From positions 124,756-188,755 of the forward strand of contig NZ_WWGX01000006.1 in NCBI RefSeq assembly GCF_009862265.1: a stretch of DNA of 64,000 bases, given 5' to 3'. Under the pieces are notes generated by a model. That model had not been told where the DNA came from. It ran no database searches and saw only the letters and a program-made list of their open reading frames with translations. Each line of letters starts with the position of its first letter. Position 1 is the first letter of the stretch. The position numbers were made by a program, and so were the translations under genes. This document shows positions 18,681 to 27,983 of this stretch, in pieces. This DNA comes from Streptomyces sp. SID8352. Its GTDB lineage: Bacteria; Actinomycetota; Actinomycetes; Streptomycetales; Streptomycetaceae.

Positions 18681-19175
18681 TCAGGCGGTGACCTTGGCGA
18701 GGAAGGCGGAGAGGTGCTCCATCGCGCGGGCGACCTGCTCCTCCAGGGTGAGACTCTCCTCGTAGCGGGCACCGCTCTGGGAGACCTTCTTGCCCCGCAG
18801 ATACAGGGAGCAGGCCAGGTCGGTGCACATGTAGAGACCGACCGAGTTGCCCTCGCGCCCGGCCGGCCCCGCCTTGCGGGCCGTCATCAGCGAGACGCCG
18901 CCCCGGGGATGGCCGGTCAGGCACAGGGAGCACAGGCTGCGCTGGAAGAATCCGCGCTGCCCCTGCTGGAAGCGCATCGTCACACCGGTCAGGGTGTCCC
19001 CGAGCTCGGTGACCAGATAGCTACGGTCCGGTGCCCCCGGGTCGCGCCAGCCCAGGAAGTCCAGGTCGCCCCACGGCAGCGCGTCCAGGTCGCGGGGGAC
19101 CGCGACGCGCTTGGCCTCGCCCTTCGAGCAGTTGACGAAGGACGCGCGGATCTCCTGCTCGGTGAGTGTTCTCAT
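18681..19175 (-). CDS. FBP-domain (FusB C-terminal type) treble-clef zinc-finger protein
   Basis: The 164-residue protein carries the four-cysteine zinc site of the FBP family: CSLCLTGHPRGGVSLMTA and the later YMCTDLACSLYLRG. It includes the characteristic N-terminal LTEQEIRASFVNCSKGEAKR. In staphylococcal FusB the related domain binds elongation factor G and frees stalled ribosomes; actinobacterial stand-alone proteins are thought to bind the ribosome factor as well, but this is family inference. ATG 19175 follows GGAG by six bases; the longer upstream frame looks non-coding. Confidence 0.85.
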   Translation of the reverse strand: MRTLTEQEIRASFVNCSKGEAKRVAVPRDLDALPWGDLDFLGWRDPGAPDRSYLVTELGDTLTGVTMRFQQGQRGFFQRSLCSLCLTGHPRGGVSLMTARKAGPAGREGNSVGLYMCTDLACSLYLRGKKVSQSGARYEESLTLEEQVARAMEHLSAFLAKVTA

Positions 19176-19503
19176 GGGGGACTCCGGTGGTGCGGCCGGC
19201 GCCGGAGGGAGCCGTCGCCGGAACTCAGGCTTCCTGGGTTCCTGCGTAGCGTAGGGACCCGGCGGGTGGCGGGGCCAACGGTTTTTCCGGTGCGGGTCGG
19301 CGCGCGTCGGCGCGGGCCGCCGCCGGGGCTCCAGTGGTGCGAGCCGGGGTCCGCTCCGGCGTCCCGGCCCAGGCCTCCCCTGCCCGGCAATCCCCGCGCG
19401 AGGTCCCGTAGGTGGCTCATTCCATGGATTAAGGGCAAAGGGAAGTCGCACATGACGGCCCGTCGGATGTATGTTTCAGCCCGGGACCCTACGGAGGAGC
19501 TAC
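19176..19503. other. Divergent intergenic region
   Basis: This 328-base region separates the divergent FBP and ROK genes and should contain both promoters. It is less GC-rich around 19420-19480, but no convincing promoter or operator palindrome was recognised. Confidence 0.5.
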
Positions 19504-20793
19504 ATGGCGGGGCGGAACGGGCGCACGGTACGCGACCTCAGAAGGGCCAACCGTACGGCCGTACTGCAACGGCTCTACTTCGACGGACCGCTCAGCCGCT
19601 TCGAACTGGGCCCGGCGACCGGGCTCAGCTCCGGCTCCGTGAGCAACGTCGTCGCCGATCTGATCGCGGACGACCTGGTCGAGGAGGCCGGCAGCGTCGA
19701 CTCCGACGGCGGCAGACCCCGCACCCTGCTGAGGGTGGCACCGGGCAGCGGTCACATGATCGGCGTGGACATCGGCGAGACCCGGGTGCGCGTCGAACTC
19801 TTCGACCTCACCCTGACCGAACTCGCCCGCGCCGAACGCCCGGTGCCCCAGCCCCGCCACGACGTGGCCGCCACCGTCGGCCATGTCGACGACGGCATCC
19901 GCGAGGTGCTGCGCGCCGCCGGACTCCCGCCCGAGCGGCTGCTCGGCGTGGGGATCGGCGTGCCCGGCATCGTCGAGCGGACCCCGGACCGCGGTGCCGT
20001 CGTCCACGGGCAGACCATCGGCTGGGACGCGGTCCCGCTGGAGTCCCTGCTGCGCGCCCGCTCGGCGCTGCCCGACTCCGTCCCGTACCTGATGGACAAC
20101 GGCGTCCGGACCGTCGGGCAGGCCGAGATGTGGTTCGGCGCCGGGCGCGGCGCCCGCAACGCGGCCGTCGTCCTGCTCGGCTCCGGCGTCGGCGCCTCCC
20201 TCGTCAGCCCCGAGGTCGAGGAGGGCCGGGCGGTCGAGTGGGGGCACCTGACGGTGCGGGTCAGGGGCCGCCGCTGCCGTTGCGGCGCGCTCGGCTGCCT
20301 GGAGGCGTACGCGGGCGCCGCCTCGCTGCTGGCCCGCTGGCGGGAGGCGGGCGGCGCGGTGCCCGAGGGCGCCGACGAGGAGACCGCCCTGGACGCGTTG
20401 CTCGCCGCGGCCCATCCGGACGACGACCGCCCGGCCGACCCCGTCGCGCTCGCCGTCCTGGAGGAGACCGCCGAGTACCTGGGTGCCGGCCTTTCCGACC
20501 TGGTCAACCTCTTCCAGCCGGAGCGCATCCTGATCGGCGGCTGGGCCGGGCTGCGGCTCGGCGCCCGCTTCCTGCCCGCCGTGCGCCGCCACGCCGTCTC
20601 CTACGCGCTGCGCCACCCCGCCGGGAACGTCACGGTGGACCTGGGACGGCTCGGCCCCGACGCCGTCACCGTCGGCGCGGCGATCCTGCCCCTGGCCGAG
20701 TTCTTCGCCCGGGGCGGCAGGCGCCCCGAGCCCGCGCCGGAGAGCCCGCTCCCGGCCTGGCGCACCGCCCTGGAGGAGCGCACCCCCCGCTGA
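19504..20793 (+). CDS. ROK-family transcriptional regulator
   Basis: The 429-residue protein has an N-terminal winged helix (LQRLYFDGPLSRFELGPATGLSSGSVSNVVADL) and a ROK sugar-kinase-like domain. That domain shows the phosphate motif GVDIGETRVRVELFD, the zinc-binding CRCGALGCLE motif and the GSGVGASL segment. Such proteins repress sugar uptake and catabolism genes and bind a sugar or sugar phosphate. ATG 19504 follows GGAGGAG. No sugar transporter or enzyme is next to it, so its targets are elsewhere or it acts globally. Confidence 0.92.
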   Translation: MAGRNGRTVRDLRRANRTAVLQRLYFDGPLSRFELGPATGLSSGSVSNVVADLIADDLVEEAGSVDSDGGRPRTLLRVAPGSGHMIGVDIGETRVRVELFDLTLTELARAERPVPQPRHDVAATVGHVDDGIREVLRAAGLPPERLLGVGIGVPGIVERTPDRGAVVHGQTIGWDAVPLESLLRARSALPDSVPYLMDNGVRTVGQAEMWFGAGRGARNAAVVLLGSGVGASLVSPEVEEGRAVEWGHLTVRVRGRRCRCGALGCLEAYAGAASLLARWREAGGAVPEGADEETALDALLAAAHPDDDRPADPVALAVLEETAEYLGAGLSDLVNLFQPERILIGGWAGLRLGARFLPAVRRHAVSYALRHPAGNVTVDLGRLGPDAVTVGAAILPLAEFFARGGRRPEPAPESPLPAWRTALEERTPR

Positions 20794-20888
20794 GGCGCGG
20801 CGGACACCGCGCGGCCGGGTTTCGCGGGACGGCGCGCGGGCTACCCGGTTCCGTCGGACACCCGGCAGGACCGCGGAAGGAGAGCGCC

Positions 20889-21257
20889 GTGAACGATCAC
20901 CGAGCCGGAGGCACCGGACGGCGGGGCGCGCCCGGAAGGCGCGGCGCCCCCGTCCCCCGGGACATGCCCGACCAGCAGGCCGACGGCCCCGAGGACCCGT
21001 GGGACGTCCCCCCGGCCCGCGCCTCCCGCGGTGGCGGCGGACCCGGCGGGCGACGGCCGCGGAGGGACGGCGGCGGGAGCGGGGGCGCCGACCGTGGGAG
21101 TTCCGGCGCGGAGCGCGGCCGGAGCCGCGCGGAGGACGGGACGGACCCGGCGGACGACGTTCCCGACACCGACGAGGCGGGCACCGGCCGCCGGGGGGCG
21201 CCGCGGTCCGACGCCGTGCGCCCCGGGCACCCGGTCCCCGACGAGTCCCCCGGCTGA
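20889..21257 (+). CDS. Small hydrophilic, disordered streptomycete protein
   Basis: This 122-residue protein starts at GTG 20889, which follows AAGGAG by seven bases. It is rich in Gly, Arg, Asp and Pro, has no hydrophobic segment and contains a more ordered-looking core, PVPRDMPDQQADGPEDPWDVPPA, before a Gly/Arg/Ser-rich tail ending in PDESPG. Similar charged, Pro-rich small proteins are common and unassigned in this genus. Function unknown. Confidence 0.6.
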   Translation: MNDHRAGGTGRRGAPGRRGAPVPRDMPDQQADGPEDPWDVPPARASRGGGGPGGRRPRRDGGGSGGADRGSSGAERGRSRAEDGTDPADDVPDTDEAGTGRRGAPRSDAVRPGHPVPDESPG

Positions 21258-21285
21258 GCGTCCGGCGGGAGTCCCCACGGGCGTC

Positions 21286-21305
21286 GCGGGGCGTTGACGC
21301 CCCGC
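21286..21305 (+). terminator. Hairpin terminator
   Basis: The perfect 8-base stem GCGGGGCG / CGCCCCGC with loop TTGA lies 28 bases after the small-protein stop. Confidence 0.6.
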
Positions 21306-22438
21306 TCCCGCGGGGACCCGGCTGCGCCTTGGTGCCCCGGTATGCGCGCACCTCTTGCCGCACACGTGTGTCCCGGACCGGACTCCGAAGGCTCCGTCGG
21401 GCGCCCGACGATGTGCGTCCCAGTGGTCCCGGCTCGCGCCCGGCGGCACCGGCGGGACGCCGCCCGGCGGGTGTGTGCCGCCCCGCGCCTGCCCGCGACG
21501 GCCCCTCGCGGGCGAGGACGGCGCCACGGGCCGGCAACCGGGCAGGCCCCTGTCGGGCGTTCCCTCTTCCCGCCGCCCGTATCGGCGGCGCGGGACGTAG
21601 TGCACGCGGCGGGGCAGGAAGAAGCCCCCGGCGGGGCGGGGGCTCGGGGGAGAGCCCCGGCCGGACGGGGGGATCACGGCCGGGGCGGTCTTCGGGTGGA
21701 CGCGAAGGGCGGTCGCCTCTCGGCGGGGGGCTCCACGGGGCTTCAGCCGAACGATCGTCCCCGTGGGCGGAAGATGTGGCCCGAGGTCACAGTTCCCTCC
21801 GCGCCCACGTCCTGTTCAACGGTGCGGCGTCGGCCGGTGTTCCACCTTCTGCCATGTTTCGCGGTGATAGGCGTCACTCGCCCTGTTTCACCACATCCGG
21901 CCGGTGGCCAGGCGGCTTCCGGCGGCGCGGTGCGCCGGCACGGACCGGTCCGGCCCCGCCACGAAGCCGGCCGGGTCAGGGCCCCGACCCGGCCCCGGCC
22001 CCGGTCGTGGTCACGGTTCGTTCCCGGCGCCCGCGACGGAGGCGAGTGCCGGCGGTGGTGGCGACGGCCGGGTGCGCGGCCCGGAGCGGCGGTTCGCTCG
22101 GCTCCGTCGCGAGCACCGGTGCTCCAACGGTCTGCCGCCCCCGGCCGGGGACCCGCGTCGGCGCACCTCTGCCCGGCGGGACGGCGGGCAGGCGGGCCGG
22201 TCGGCGTACGGCTCCACGGCCGCGCGGGTGAGGGTGCCCGGCGGTGGGGCGTCGGCCCTTCCCGGTCGCGACCGACGGGCGGCCGCCCGGCCGGGGCGCC
22301 GCGTGACGGCCCCACGGCCCGGCGGACGGCGCGCCCCGGCGCACCCATCAGCCCCCGCGTGCCCCGACCGGCGCCGGACGGCCGGGGACGGCCGGGGACG
22401 GCGCGGCGCGGGGTGCCGGGCGGGGGAGCGGCCCCGGA
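21306..22438. other. Gene-free region of about 1.1 kb
   Basis: No reading frame here has a ribosome site together with plausible codon use or a known motif. Two features stand out. One is a 7-base GC hairpin at 21624-21643 followed on the minus strand by TTCTTCC, resembling a terminator. The other is a less GC-rich patch at about 21760-21910. A small RNA on the minus strand between these two would fit, but nothing proves it. Confidence 0.4.
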
Positions 22439-23479
22439 TCAGCCGCCCGCCGCCACCCGCGTCGGAAGCCGCCCCTCGCGCGTCCAGGCGAGCAGCTCCG
22501 GTGCCGTCCAGGTGGTCACCACCCGCTCGGCGGGGACGCCGCACTCCTCGGCCCGGGCACACCCCAGCGACTGCCAGTCCAGCTGGCCCGGCGCGTGCGC
22601 GTCGGTGTCGACGGAGAACAGCACCCCCGCCGCCACCGCCCTGCGCAGCAGCCGCCGGGGCGGGTCCAGCCGCTCGGGCCTGCTGTTGATCTCCACGGCG
22701 GTGCCCGACTCCGCGCAGGCCGCGAACACGGCGTCCGCGTCGAACCGCGACTCCGGCCGCTCCCGCCCCGACAGCAGCCGCCCGGTGCAGTGCCCGAGGA
22801 CGTCCGCGTGCGGATCGCGTACGGCCGCCACCATGCGGCGGGTCATCGCCGCCGCGTCCATCCGCAGCTTGGAGTGGACGGAGACGACGACCACGTCGAG
22901 CCGGTCCAGCAGCCCGGGCTCCTGGTCGAGCGAACCGTCGTCGAGGATGTCGCACTCGATGCCGGTCAGCAGCCGGAACGGCGCCCAGGCCTCGTTCAGC
23001 CGCGCCACCACGTCCAACTGCTCGCGGAGCCGCTCGGGCGACAGCCCGCGGGCCACCGTCAGCCGGGGCGAGTGGTCGGTCAGCGCCGCCCACTCGTGCC
23101 CCAGCGCCGCCGCGGTGCGTCCCATCTCCTCGATCGGACTTCCTCCGTCGGACCAGTCGGAGTGCAGGTGGCAGTCGCCGCGCAGCAGCGCCCGCAGTTC
23201 CCCGCCGCCCTCCGCGAGCGGGCCGGCGGTCTCCCCGCGCAGCCGCTCCAGATAGTCGGGGACCCGCCCTTCCAGGGCCTCGTGCGCCACCCGCGCCGTC
23301 TTGGGGCCGACGCCCCGCAGCGCCTCCAGTTGCCCGCCCTGCGCCCGGCGCCGCAGCTCGCCCTCGGGCAGGGCCGCCAGCACCCGGGCGGCGGTGCGGA
23401 ACGCCTTGACGCGGTACGTCGGCGCCTGCGACCGCTCCAGCAGGAAGGCGATCCGCTCCAGCGCCTCGACGGGGTCCAT
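22439..23479 (-). CDS. Helix-hairpin-helix and PHP domain protein (PolX C-terminal type)
   Basis: The 346-residue protein has an N-terminal HhH region (VEALERIAFLLERS, then ALRGVGPKTARVAHEAL) and a C-terminal PHP phosphoesterase domain. Metal ligands are visible in GDCHLHSDWSDGG, LTDHSP, GIECDIL, VVSVHSK, GHCTGR and DTDAHAP. This matches the C-terminal half of bacterial PolX without the polymerase palm. PHP domains of this kind are Mn-dependent 3'-5' exonucleases or phosphoesterases, so a DNA-repair or nucleotide role is likely. ATG 23479 follows GGAGGAG. Confidence 0.88.
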   Translation of the reverse strand: MDPVEALERIAFLLERSQAPTYRVKAFRTAARVLAALPEGELRRRAQGGQLEALRGVGPKTARVAHEALEGRVPDYLERLRGETAGPLAEGGGELRALLRGDCHLHSDWSDGGSPIEEMGRTAAALGHEWAALTDHSPRLTVARGLSPERLREQLDVVARLNEAWAPFRLLTGIECDILDDGSLDQEPGLLDRLDVVVVSVHSKLRMDAAAMTRRMVAAVRDPHADVLGHCTGRLLSGRERPESRFDADAVFAACAESGTAVEINSRPERLDPPRRLLRRAVAAGVLFSVDTDAHAPGQLDWQSLGCARAEECGVPAERVVTTWTAPELLAWTREGRLPTRVAAGG

Positions 23480-23671
23480 CGGCGCCTCCTCCTCGCTGTC
23501 GGCCCCTCCAGGGTTCCCCAGGGTCCGGTCCGCCGCACGGCGGCCCGGAAGCGGACGGCCCGGACCGACGGTCCGGCCCACGGGTACCCGGGTGAGCCCC
23601 GCGTCGCCGGCACCGGCCCCCGGAGGACATTCGCCGGGCCGGGGGCGGGGGTCGCGGCCTACCCTCGATGC

Positions 23672-23908
23672 ATGACCGAAATCGCGAGCCCGCACATCAA
23701 CAGTCCGCGGATTCTCGTGCTCGGGGTGCAGCCGGGCACACCGCCGTTCCGGATCGTGGAGATCGACGGAGAGGTGGTCGGCGAGGCCAGGACCGTGATC
23801 GACGTCCTGGAGGCCGCGGCGGCGTTCGGGATCAGGGTCCACGACCTCGACGACCCGGCCGTGGTCCGCTGGGTCGGCGGCGACAAGTTCACCTGGACGC
23901 CGCGCTGA
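23672..23908 (+). CDS. Small conserved hypothetical protein
   Basis: The 78-residue product (MTEIASPHINSPRILVLGV...) is compact, with alternating hydrophobic strands and a helix (VIDVLEAAAAFGIRV), and ends VGGDKFTWTPR. The codon use is typical for the genome. A TACCCT box six bases before the ATG suggests a leaderless transcript. It diverges from the PHP gene. Function unknown. Confidence 0.75.
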   Translation: MTEIASPHINSPRILVLGVQPGTPPFRIVEIDGEVVGEARTVIDVLEAAAAFGIRVHDLDDPAVVRWVGGDKFTWTPR

Positions 23909-23925
23909 GGCCGGTCCGACGATTC

Positions 23926-24020
23926 CCGCCCGCCGCCCGCCGCCCGCCGCCCGCCGCCCGCCGCTCGCCGCCCGCCGCTCGCCGCCCGCCGCCCGCCGCT
24001 CGCCGCCCGCCGCCCGCCGC
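23926..24020. repeat. Heptanucleotide tandem repeat CCCGCCG, about 13 copies
   Basis: The unit CCCGCCG with CTCGCCG variants is iterated for about 95 bases just after the small gene. It is simple-sequence DNA prone to slippage. The rest of 24021-24556 holds no supported gene. Confidence 0.9.
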
Positions 24021-24556
24021 GCGGCGCCATGCACGCACTCCCGCCGCACTGGCCCCAGCCCCGAGTACGGTCCCGTACGAAGTCCCGGGGCCGGCGCGCT
24101 GACAGCACGCACCTGACGCCGCGCGGCCCTGCGGGCGACGACGGCCATGGTCGGACAGACCCCACTCCCGCACCTTCGGAGTGCGCCCGGGGGCGCGGGG
24201 CACCGGCGCACGGGTCCGAGGCGCCGCGCCGCCACCCGCCGACGCTCCGCGTCGGCCCCTCCTCCGCCGTCCGCGCCTCCTCGTCCACCGGTTCCCCGCC
24301 CGGACGGCCCGGAACGCACCGCCGCCGGGCGCGGCCGGAGCGGACCGGGGGCCGGGCCGTGCCCCGCTCGTCCGCCGGAGCCGTGCCACCCGCGCGCCGG
24401 AGCGCTCCGGGCCGGTGCCCGGCGCGTTCGCCGTGCCCGCCGCGTACCGGCCGGAGGCCCGTACCGCGCGGGCGGGTCCCGCACCGCGGTGACGGGCCCG
24501 GTGCCCGGGGTGCGGGACCCGGGCCGGTTCCCGTCCGGCCCGGTGCCGGGCGTGCT
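24021..24556. other. Gene-free region
   Basis: About 540 bases between the heptamer repeat and the VanZ terminator. Frames here are Arg/Pro/Ala-rich shadows with no start signal. I see nothing functional. Confidence 0.5.
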
Positions 24557-24596
24557 CCCCGGGCGCCGACGCCCGGCGGGCGCCGTCCGCCCGGGG
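24557..24596 (-). terminator. Hairpin terminator after VanZ gene
   Basis: A 9-base outer stem (CCCCGGGCG / CGCCCGGGG) with further internal pairing begins 14 bases past the stop codon. Confidence 0.55.
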
Positions 24597-24609
24597 CCCG
24601 CGCCCCTCC

Positions 24610-25161
24610 TCACCGGCGGACCCGCCGCGCGTGCACCGCCCGGCTCATCCGCCGTCCGAGGAGCAGATAGCCGAGCAGCGCCCCGGCGCTGTTGAGGATC
24701 ACGTCGTCGATGTCGAAGGCGCGCCCGGTGATCAGCACCCCCTGGGCGCACTCCACCAGCAGCATCACCCCGGTGGTCAGCAGCAGGACCCGCAGCGTGC
24801 CCCGGGTCCGGGGCGCCACGACGGGCATCAGCACCCCGAACGGCACCCCCAGCAGCAGGTTGCCGCCGATCTGCTTGACGGCGTCCCGCAGTGCGGGCCG
24901 GTCCAGATAGGCCCGCAGGGAGGCGCCCGGACGCAGATTGGTGTGCGTCAGCGCCTCCGAGGCGGGGGAGGGCCGCAGCGTCAACTGCGCCAGCACCACG
25001 GCGAACGCCACCATGAAGGCGAGCGCGCACACCATGGCCAGCAGGCGCAGCGGCAGCGGCAGCGGGCGCCGTCCGGCGTGCGATGCCGGGGCGGCGGCCC
25101 GGGCGCGGCGGGCGCGCAGGGGATGCGGCAGAGAGAGGGAGCGTGAGACGGCACGAGCCAT
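24610..25161 (-). CDS. VanZ-like family membrane protein
   Basis: The 183-residue protein has a basic N-terminus and then four predicted membrane helices (LLAMVCALAFMVAFAVVLAQL, NLLLGVPFGVLMPVVA, VLLLTTGVMLLVECAQGVL, DVILNSAGALLGYLLLG). The VanZ-type motifs NLLLGVPFG and the conserved RAFDIDDVILNSAGALLGY are present. VanZ confers low-level teicoplanin resistance in enterococci, while most VanZ-like proteins are of unknown envelope function. ATG 25161 follows GGAGG by nine bases; no glycopeptide resistance genes are nearby. Confidence 0.87.
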   Translation of the reverse strand: MARAVSRSLSLPHPLRARRARAAAPASHAGRRPLPLPLRLLAMVCALAFMVAFAVVLAQLTLRPSPASEALTHTNLRPGASLRAYLDRPALRDAVKQIGGNLLLGVPFGVLMPVVAPRTRGTLRVLLLTTGVMLLVECAQGVLITGRAFDIDDVILNSAGALLGYLLLGRRMSRAVHARRVRR

Positions 25162-25409
25162 GGGATCGGTCCTCCGGTCGTCGGCTTCCCCGCGTGAGGA
25201 GGCGGTTACCCCGCGAACCGCCCGGGATGCCGCACGCCCGTGCCGTACCCCGCCCCGGATGCCACCCGCACCCGTCCCCACGGTCCGGGCCGGCGCGACC
25301 GGTACGGAGCGCGGAGGAGTCGCGGTCGCGAACGGGACCGTTCACCCGACGGTCGGCCGGAGGCCCGTGAGGCGGCCGGACATCCCGGTCGCCGGGCGGC
25401 CGGTGCCGC

Positions 25410-25796
25410 TCAGCGCGCCGGGCGGCCGTCCTCCGTTCCGAGCGCGTCGAGGGCGTCCCGGCGGGTGGGCAGCGGGGGCAGCAGCCGTGTCAGCCCGGTG
25501 ATCCGCAGCATGCGCAGCGTCAGCGGGTGCGCGCACACCAGCGCCACCCGGCCGCCCCGGTCCAGCACCCGGCGGCGGGCCCGGTAGAGCAGCCGCAGCC
25601 CGGAGCAGTCGAAGAACTCGACGCCGCCGAGATCGATCACGACGAGCGCGCCGGGGCGCCCCGTCTCCCGGTCCAGGTACGGACCTATTTCGGTCGCGGT
25701 CGAAATGTCGATCTCGCCGCGCAGCGCCAGCACGATGTGTCCGCCGTCACGGCAGACCGTCAAATGCCGGGTGAGCGACACGGAATCCTGCCGCAC
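25410..25796 (-). CDS. STAS-domain anti-sigma factor antagonist
   Basis: The 128-residue protein has the STAS fold pattern (GHIVLALRGEIDISTATEI, then LVVIDLGGVEFFDCSGLRLLYRARRR). The DCSGL motif carries the serine that SpoIIAA/RsbV-type antagonists have phosphorylated by an anti-sigma kinase. Unphosphorylated, such proteins free an alternative sigma factor. The GTG at 25796 follows GGAGG by ten bases; GTG 25781 is an alternative. No partner kinase is adjacent, so the partner is elsewhere. It is divergent from the conservon. Confidence 0.88.
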   Translation of the reverse strand: MRQDSVSLTRHLTVCRDGGHIVLALRGEIDISTATEIGPYLDRETGRPGALVVIDLGGVEFFDCSGLRLLYRARRRVLDRGGRVALVCAHPLTLRMLRITGLTRLLPPLPTRRDALDALGTEDGRPAR

Positions 25797-26015
25797 TGCG
25801 CCATCGCCTCCAGCCGGTGACCCGTCGCGGACAGCGGGTCGCGGGCACCCCGAAGAGGCCCCAACACCCTTTCCGCTTCAGCAAGTTACCCCCGAAGCAC
25901 AGAATTTGAGCATGGTCGGGCGGCATGTGTCACCGAACTCTCACGGCCGGTCCCGAGGGGGCCCGGCCGGGGCGACCCAGAGTGACGGGATACTTACTTG
26001 TCCCGGACCCCGCAT

Positions 26016-26044
26016 TTGATCTTTTCGACTGTGCAACCGATAAG
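26016..26044 (+). promoter_or_regulatory. Possible conservon promoter
   Basis: TTGATC at 26016-26021 and GATAAG at 26039-26044 are separated by 17 bases in the AT-richer divergent region (25797-26157) between the STAS gene and cvnA. The -35 is good and the -10 weak. On the opposite strand, GGGTAA (25886-25891 reversed) could be a SigB-like -10 for the STAS gene. Confidence 0.35.
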
Positions 26045-26157
26045 CTCCGGGAAGGCGCCGCGAGTTGGTACGGCCTTGCCGGGCCGATCCGCGGCGCGTA
26101 CTCATGAGTGCGAATCCGTTCACACCCCCGTCCGATCGTTCGCTTCGAAGGATGCAC

Positions 26158-27978
26158 ATGGAACTCGCCACTCCGCCATCGGCGGCGCGGCCCCCTGTCG
26201 CCTGGTACAGCTGGTGGCTCATGCCACTGGGTATGGGAGGCGGGACGGTCGCCGCCACGTTCATGAGCGCGGAACGGATAACCACCGCCGTCGCGGGTGC
26301 CGCGGTCACGGTGGCCGGGGCGCTCTGCGTGCGCCTGCTGCTCCGCACCCGCGCCCAGCTCAGCCGGGTCGAGGACGGGCACCGCTCCGGCCAGGCCGAG
26401 CACGCCCAGCAGTGGCAGCAGCACGTCTCCGGCCTGGAACGCACGTTCGCCGCCGAGCGCGCCGCCCTGGAGGCCCAGCTCGCCGAGCGGACCGAGACCC
26501 TGGAGAGCCGGCTCGCCGAGCGCGCGCAGACCCATGAGAACCAGCTCGCCCAGCACACCCGCACCTGCGAGGAGCGGCTGACCGAGCAGTCCGCGGCCTA
26601 CGAGGCCCGGCTCGCCGAGCAGGCCGAGGCGTGGCAGGAGCAGCTGAACCGGCAGCTCGCCGCCGTGTCCCGGCTCGCCGACGAACAACTGCCCGAGGCC
26701 ATGCGGCAGCTGCGCGAGGGCGACGCGATCGACGACATCCTGCCCCTGCTGGAGCACAGCGCAGGGGTCGGCGCCGAACTCCAGGCCGGACTGCGCAGGG
26801 TCCTGAGGACGGCGCTCATCGGCATCGAGGCCGAACTCGACCGCTCCACCTCCGCCGAACAGGCCGTCATCGGCGTCGGCAACCGCATCCACGTCCTCAC
26901 CAGCAAGCTGCGCGGCCGACTGCACGAGATGCAGGGCGAGCACGGCCGGCTGCCCGCCGTCGCCCAGGGACTGATGGAACTCGACCAGGCCATCGGCCCC
27001 GCCGACTGCCTCGCCGCCAGCATCGGCGTGCTCGGCGGCTCGGACCGGCCCGGCCGTCAGTGGCAGGAGCCGCAGCGGCTGCTCAGCGTGGCGCGCGGCG
27101 GTATCGGCCGCATCAAGGACTTCCACCGCGTCCAGCTCCGGCACCTGCCCGAACTCGGCGTCGACGGCGGTCTGGTGGACCACCTCACGCTGATCTTCGC
27201 CCATCTCCTGGACAACGCGGCCCGCTACTCGCCGCCGACCGAGCCGGTGATCGTCTCCGGCAAGGAGGTGCCCAACGGCGTCGGCATCGAGATCCAGGAC
27301 TCCGGCAAGGGCCTGAGCGAGGAGAAGAAGCGCGAGGCCGAGCACGCCCTCGCGGGCACCTCGCCCGGCGCGGGCCTCGGCGGCATCTCCGAGGACGCCA
27401 ACATCGGTCTGCGGGTGGTCGGCATCCTCGCCCGCCGCTACGGCATCCGCGTCACCTTCGCCGACTCGCCCTGGCTCGGCACCTCCGTGGTGGTCGTCGT
27501 ACCACACAAGTACTTCAGTCCGCTGGCGTCCTCGGCCACCGCCCCGGCCGCCACCGAGAGCCCGGCGGTCGCCGCCGCCCTGGCCGCGACGGAGATCCCG
27601 GCGGTGCCGCCCGCGCGGCCCGCCGCCGTCCCCGTCCAGCAGGCACCGGCCGCTCAGGCCCAGGCCGCCCCGGAATCCGCCCCGGCCACCGCCGGGGAGG
27701 CCGGGGAGACCACCCCGGGCGGACTGCCCCGCCGCCGCAGCAGGCGCGCGGAGCAGGACACCGGCAACGGGACCGGCCGCCCGGCCGGGGAGAGCCGCAG
27801 GCCGGCCGTCCCCGCCGTGCCGCCGGACGCCTCCTTCGCCGGTCTCGCCGCCTTCGCCACCGCGGGGCGCGAGCCCGGCGGGGCGGCAGGCCCCTCCACG
27901 ACGCCCTGGGCCGGCGACGACCGCGACCCGACCACCGGTGGCCCCTCCACCGAGCACCGCACTGAAGAAGGCGACTAG
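26158..27978 (+). CDS. cvnA: Conservon sensor-kinase-like protein
   Basis: The 606-residue protein has two N-terminal membrane helices (WWLMPLGMGGGTVAATF and a second near 40-60) and a long Glu/Gln/Arg-rich coiled coil (about 70-190). The ATPase domain has the N-box LIFAHLLDNAARYS and the G-boxes DSGKGL and GLRVVGILARRYG. An Ala/Pro/Thr-rich disordered tail of about 130 residues completes it. No phosphorylatable His box is evident. In conservons CvnA acts at the membrane with CvnB, C and D in a complex likened to a G-protein system. ATG 26158 follows AAGGA; the in-frame ATG at 26104 is rejected because the codons between (AGT, AAT, ACA, GAT, CGT, CTT, CGA) are unlike coding sequence here. Confidence 0.92.
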   Translation: MELATPPSAARPPVAWYSWWLMPLGMGGGTVAATFMSAERITTAVAGAAVTVAGALCVRLLLRTRAQLSRVEDGHRSGQAEHAQQWQQHVSGLERTFAAERAALEAQLAERTETLESRLAERAQTHENQLAQHTRTCEERLTEQSAAYEARLAEQAEAWQEQLNRQLAAVSRLADEQLPEAMRQLREGDAIDDILPLLEHSAGVGAELQAGLRRVLRTALIGIEAELDRSTSAEQAVIGVGNRIHVLTSKLRGRLHEMQGEHGRLPAVAQGLMELDQAIGPADCLAASIGVLGGSDRPGRQWQEPQRLLSVARGGIGRIKDFHRVQLRHLPELGVDGGLVDHLTLIFAHLLDNAARYSPPTEPVIVSGKEVPNGVGIEIQDSGKGLSEEKKREAEHALAGTSPGAGLGGISEDANIGLRVVGILARRYGIRVTFADSPWLGTSVVVVVPHKYFSPLASSATAPAATESPAVAAALAATEIPAVPPARPAAVPVQQAPAAQAQAAPESAPATAGEAGETTPGGLPRRRSRRAEQDTGNGTGRPAGESRRPAVPAVPPDASFAGLAAFATAGREPGGAAGPSTTPWAGDDRDPTTGGPSTEHRTEEGD

Positions 27979-27983
27979 TCCCC

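Noticed and set aside
22439..23479. Full-length PolX DNA polymerase
   Set aside because: The polymerase palm domain is missing; only HhH and PHP parts are encoded.
24610..25161. Glycopeptide resistance cluster
   Set aside because: Only a VanZ-like protein is present; there are no vanH, vanA or vanX homologues nearby.
26104..26157. Earlier cvnA start at ATG 26104
   Set aside because: No ribosome site, and the 18 codons use many A- or T-ending triplets unlike coding DNA here.
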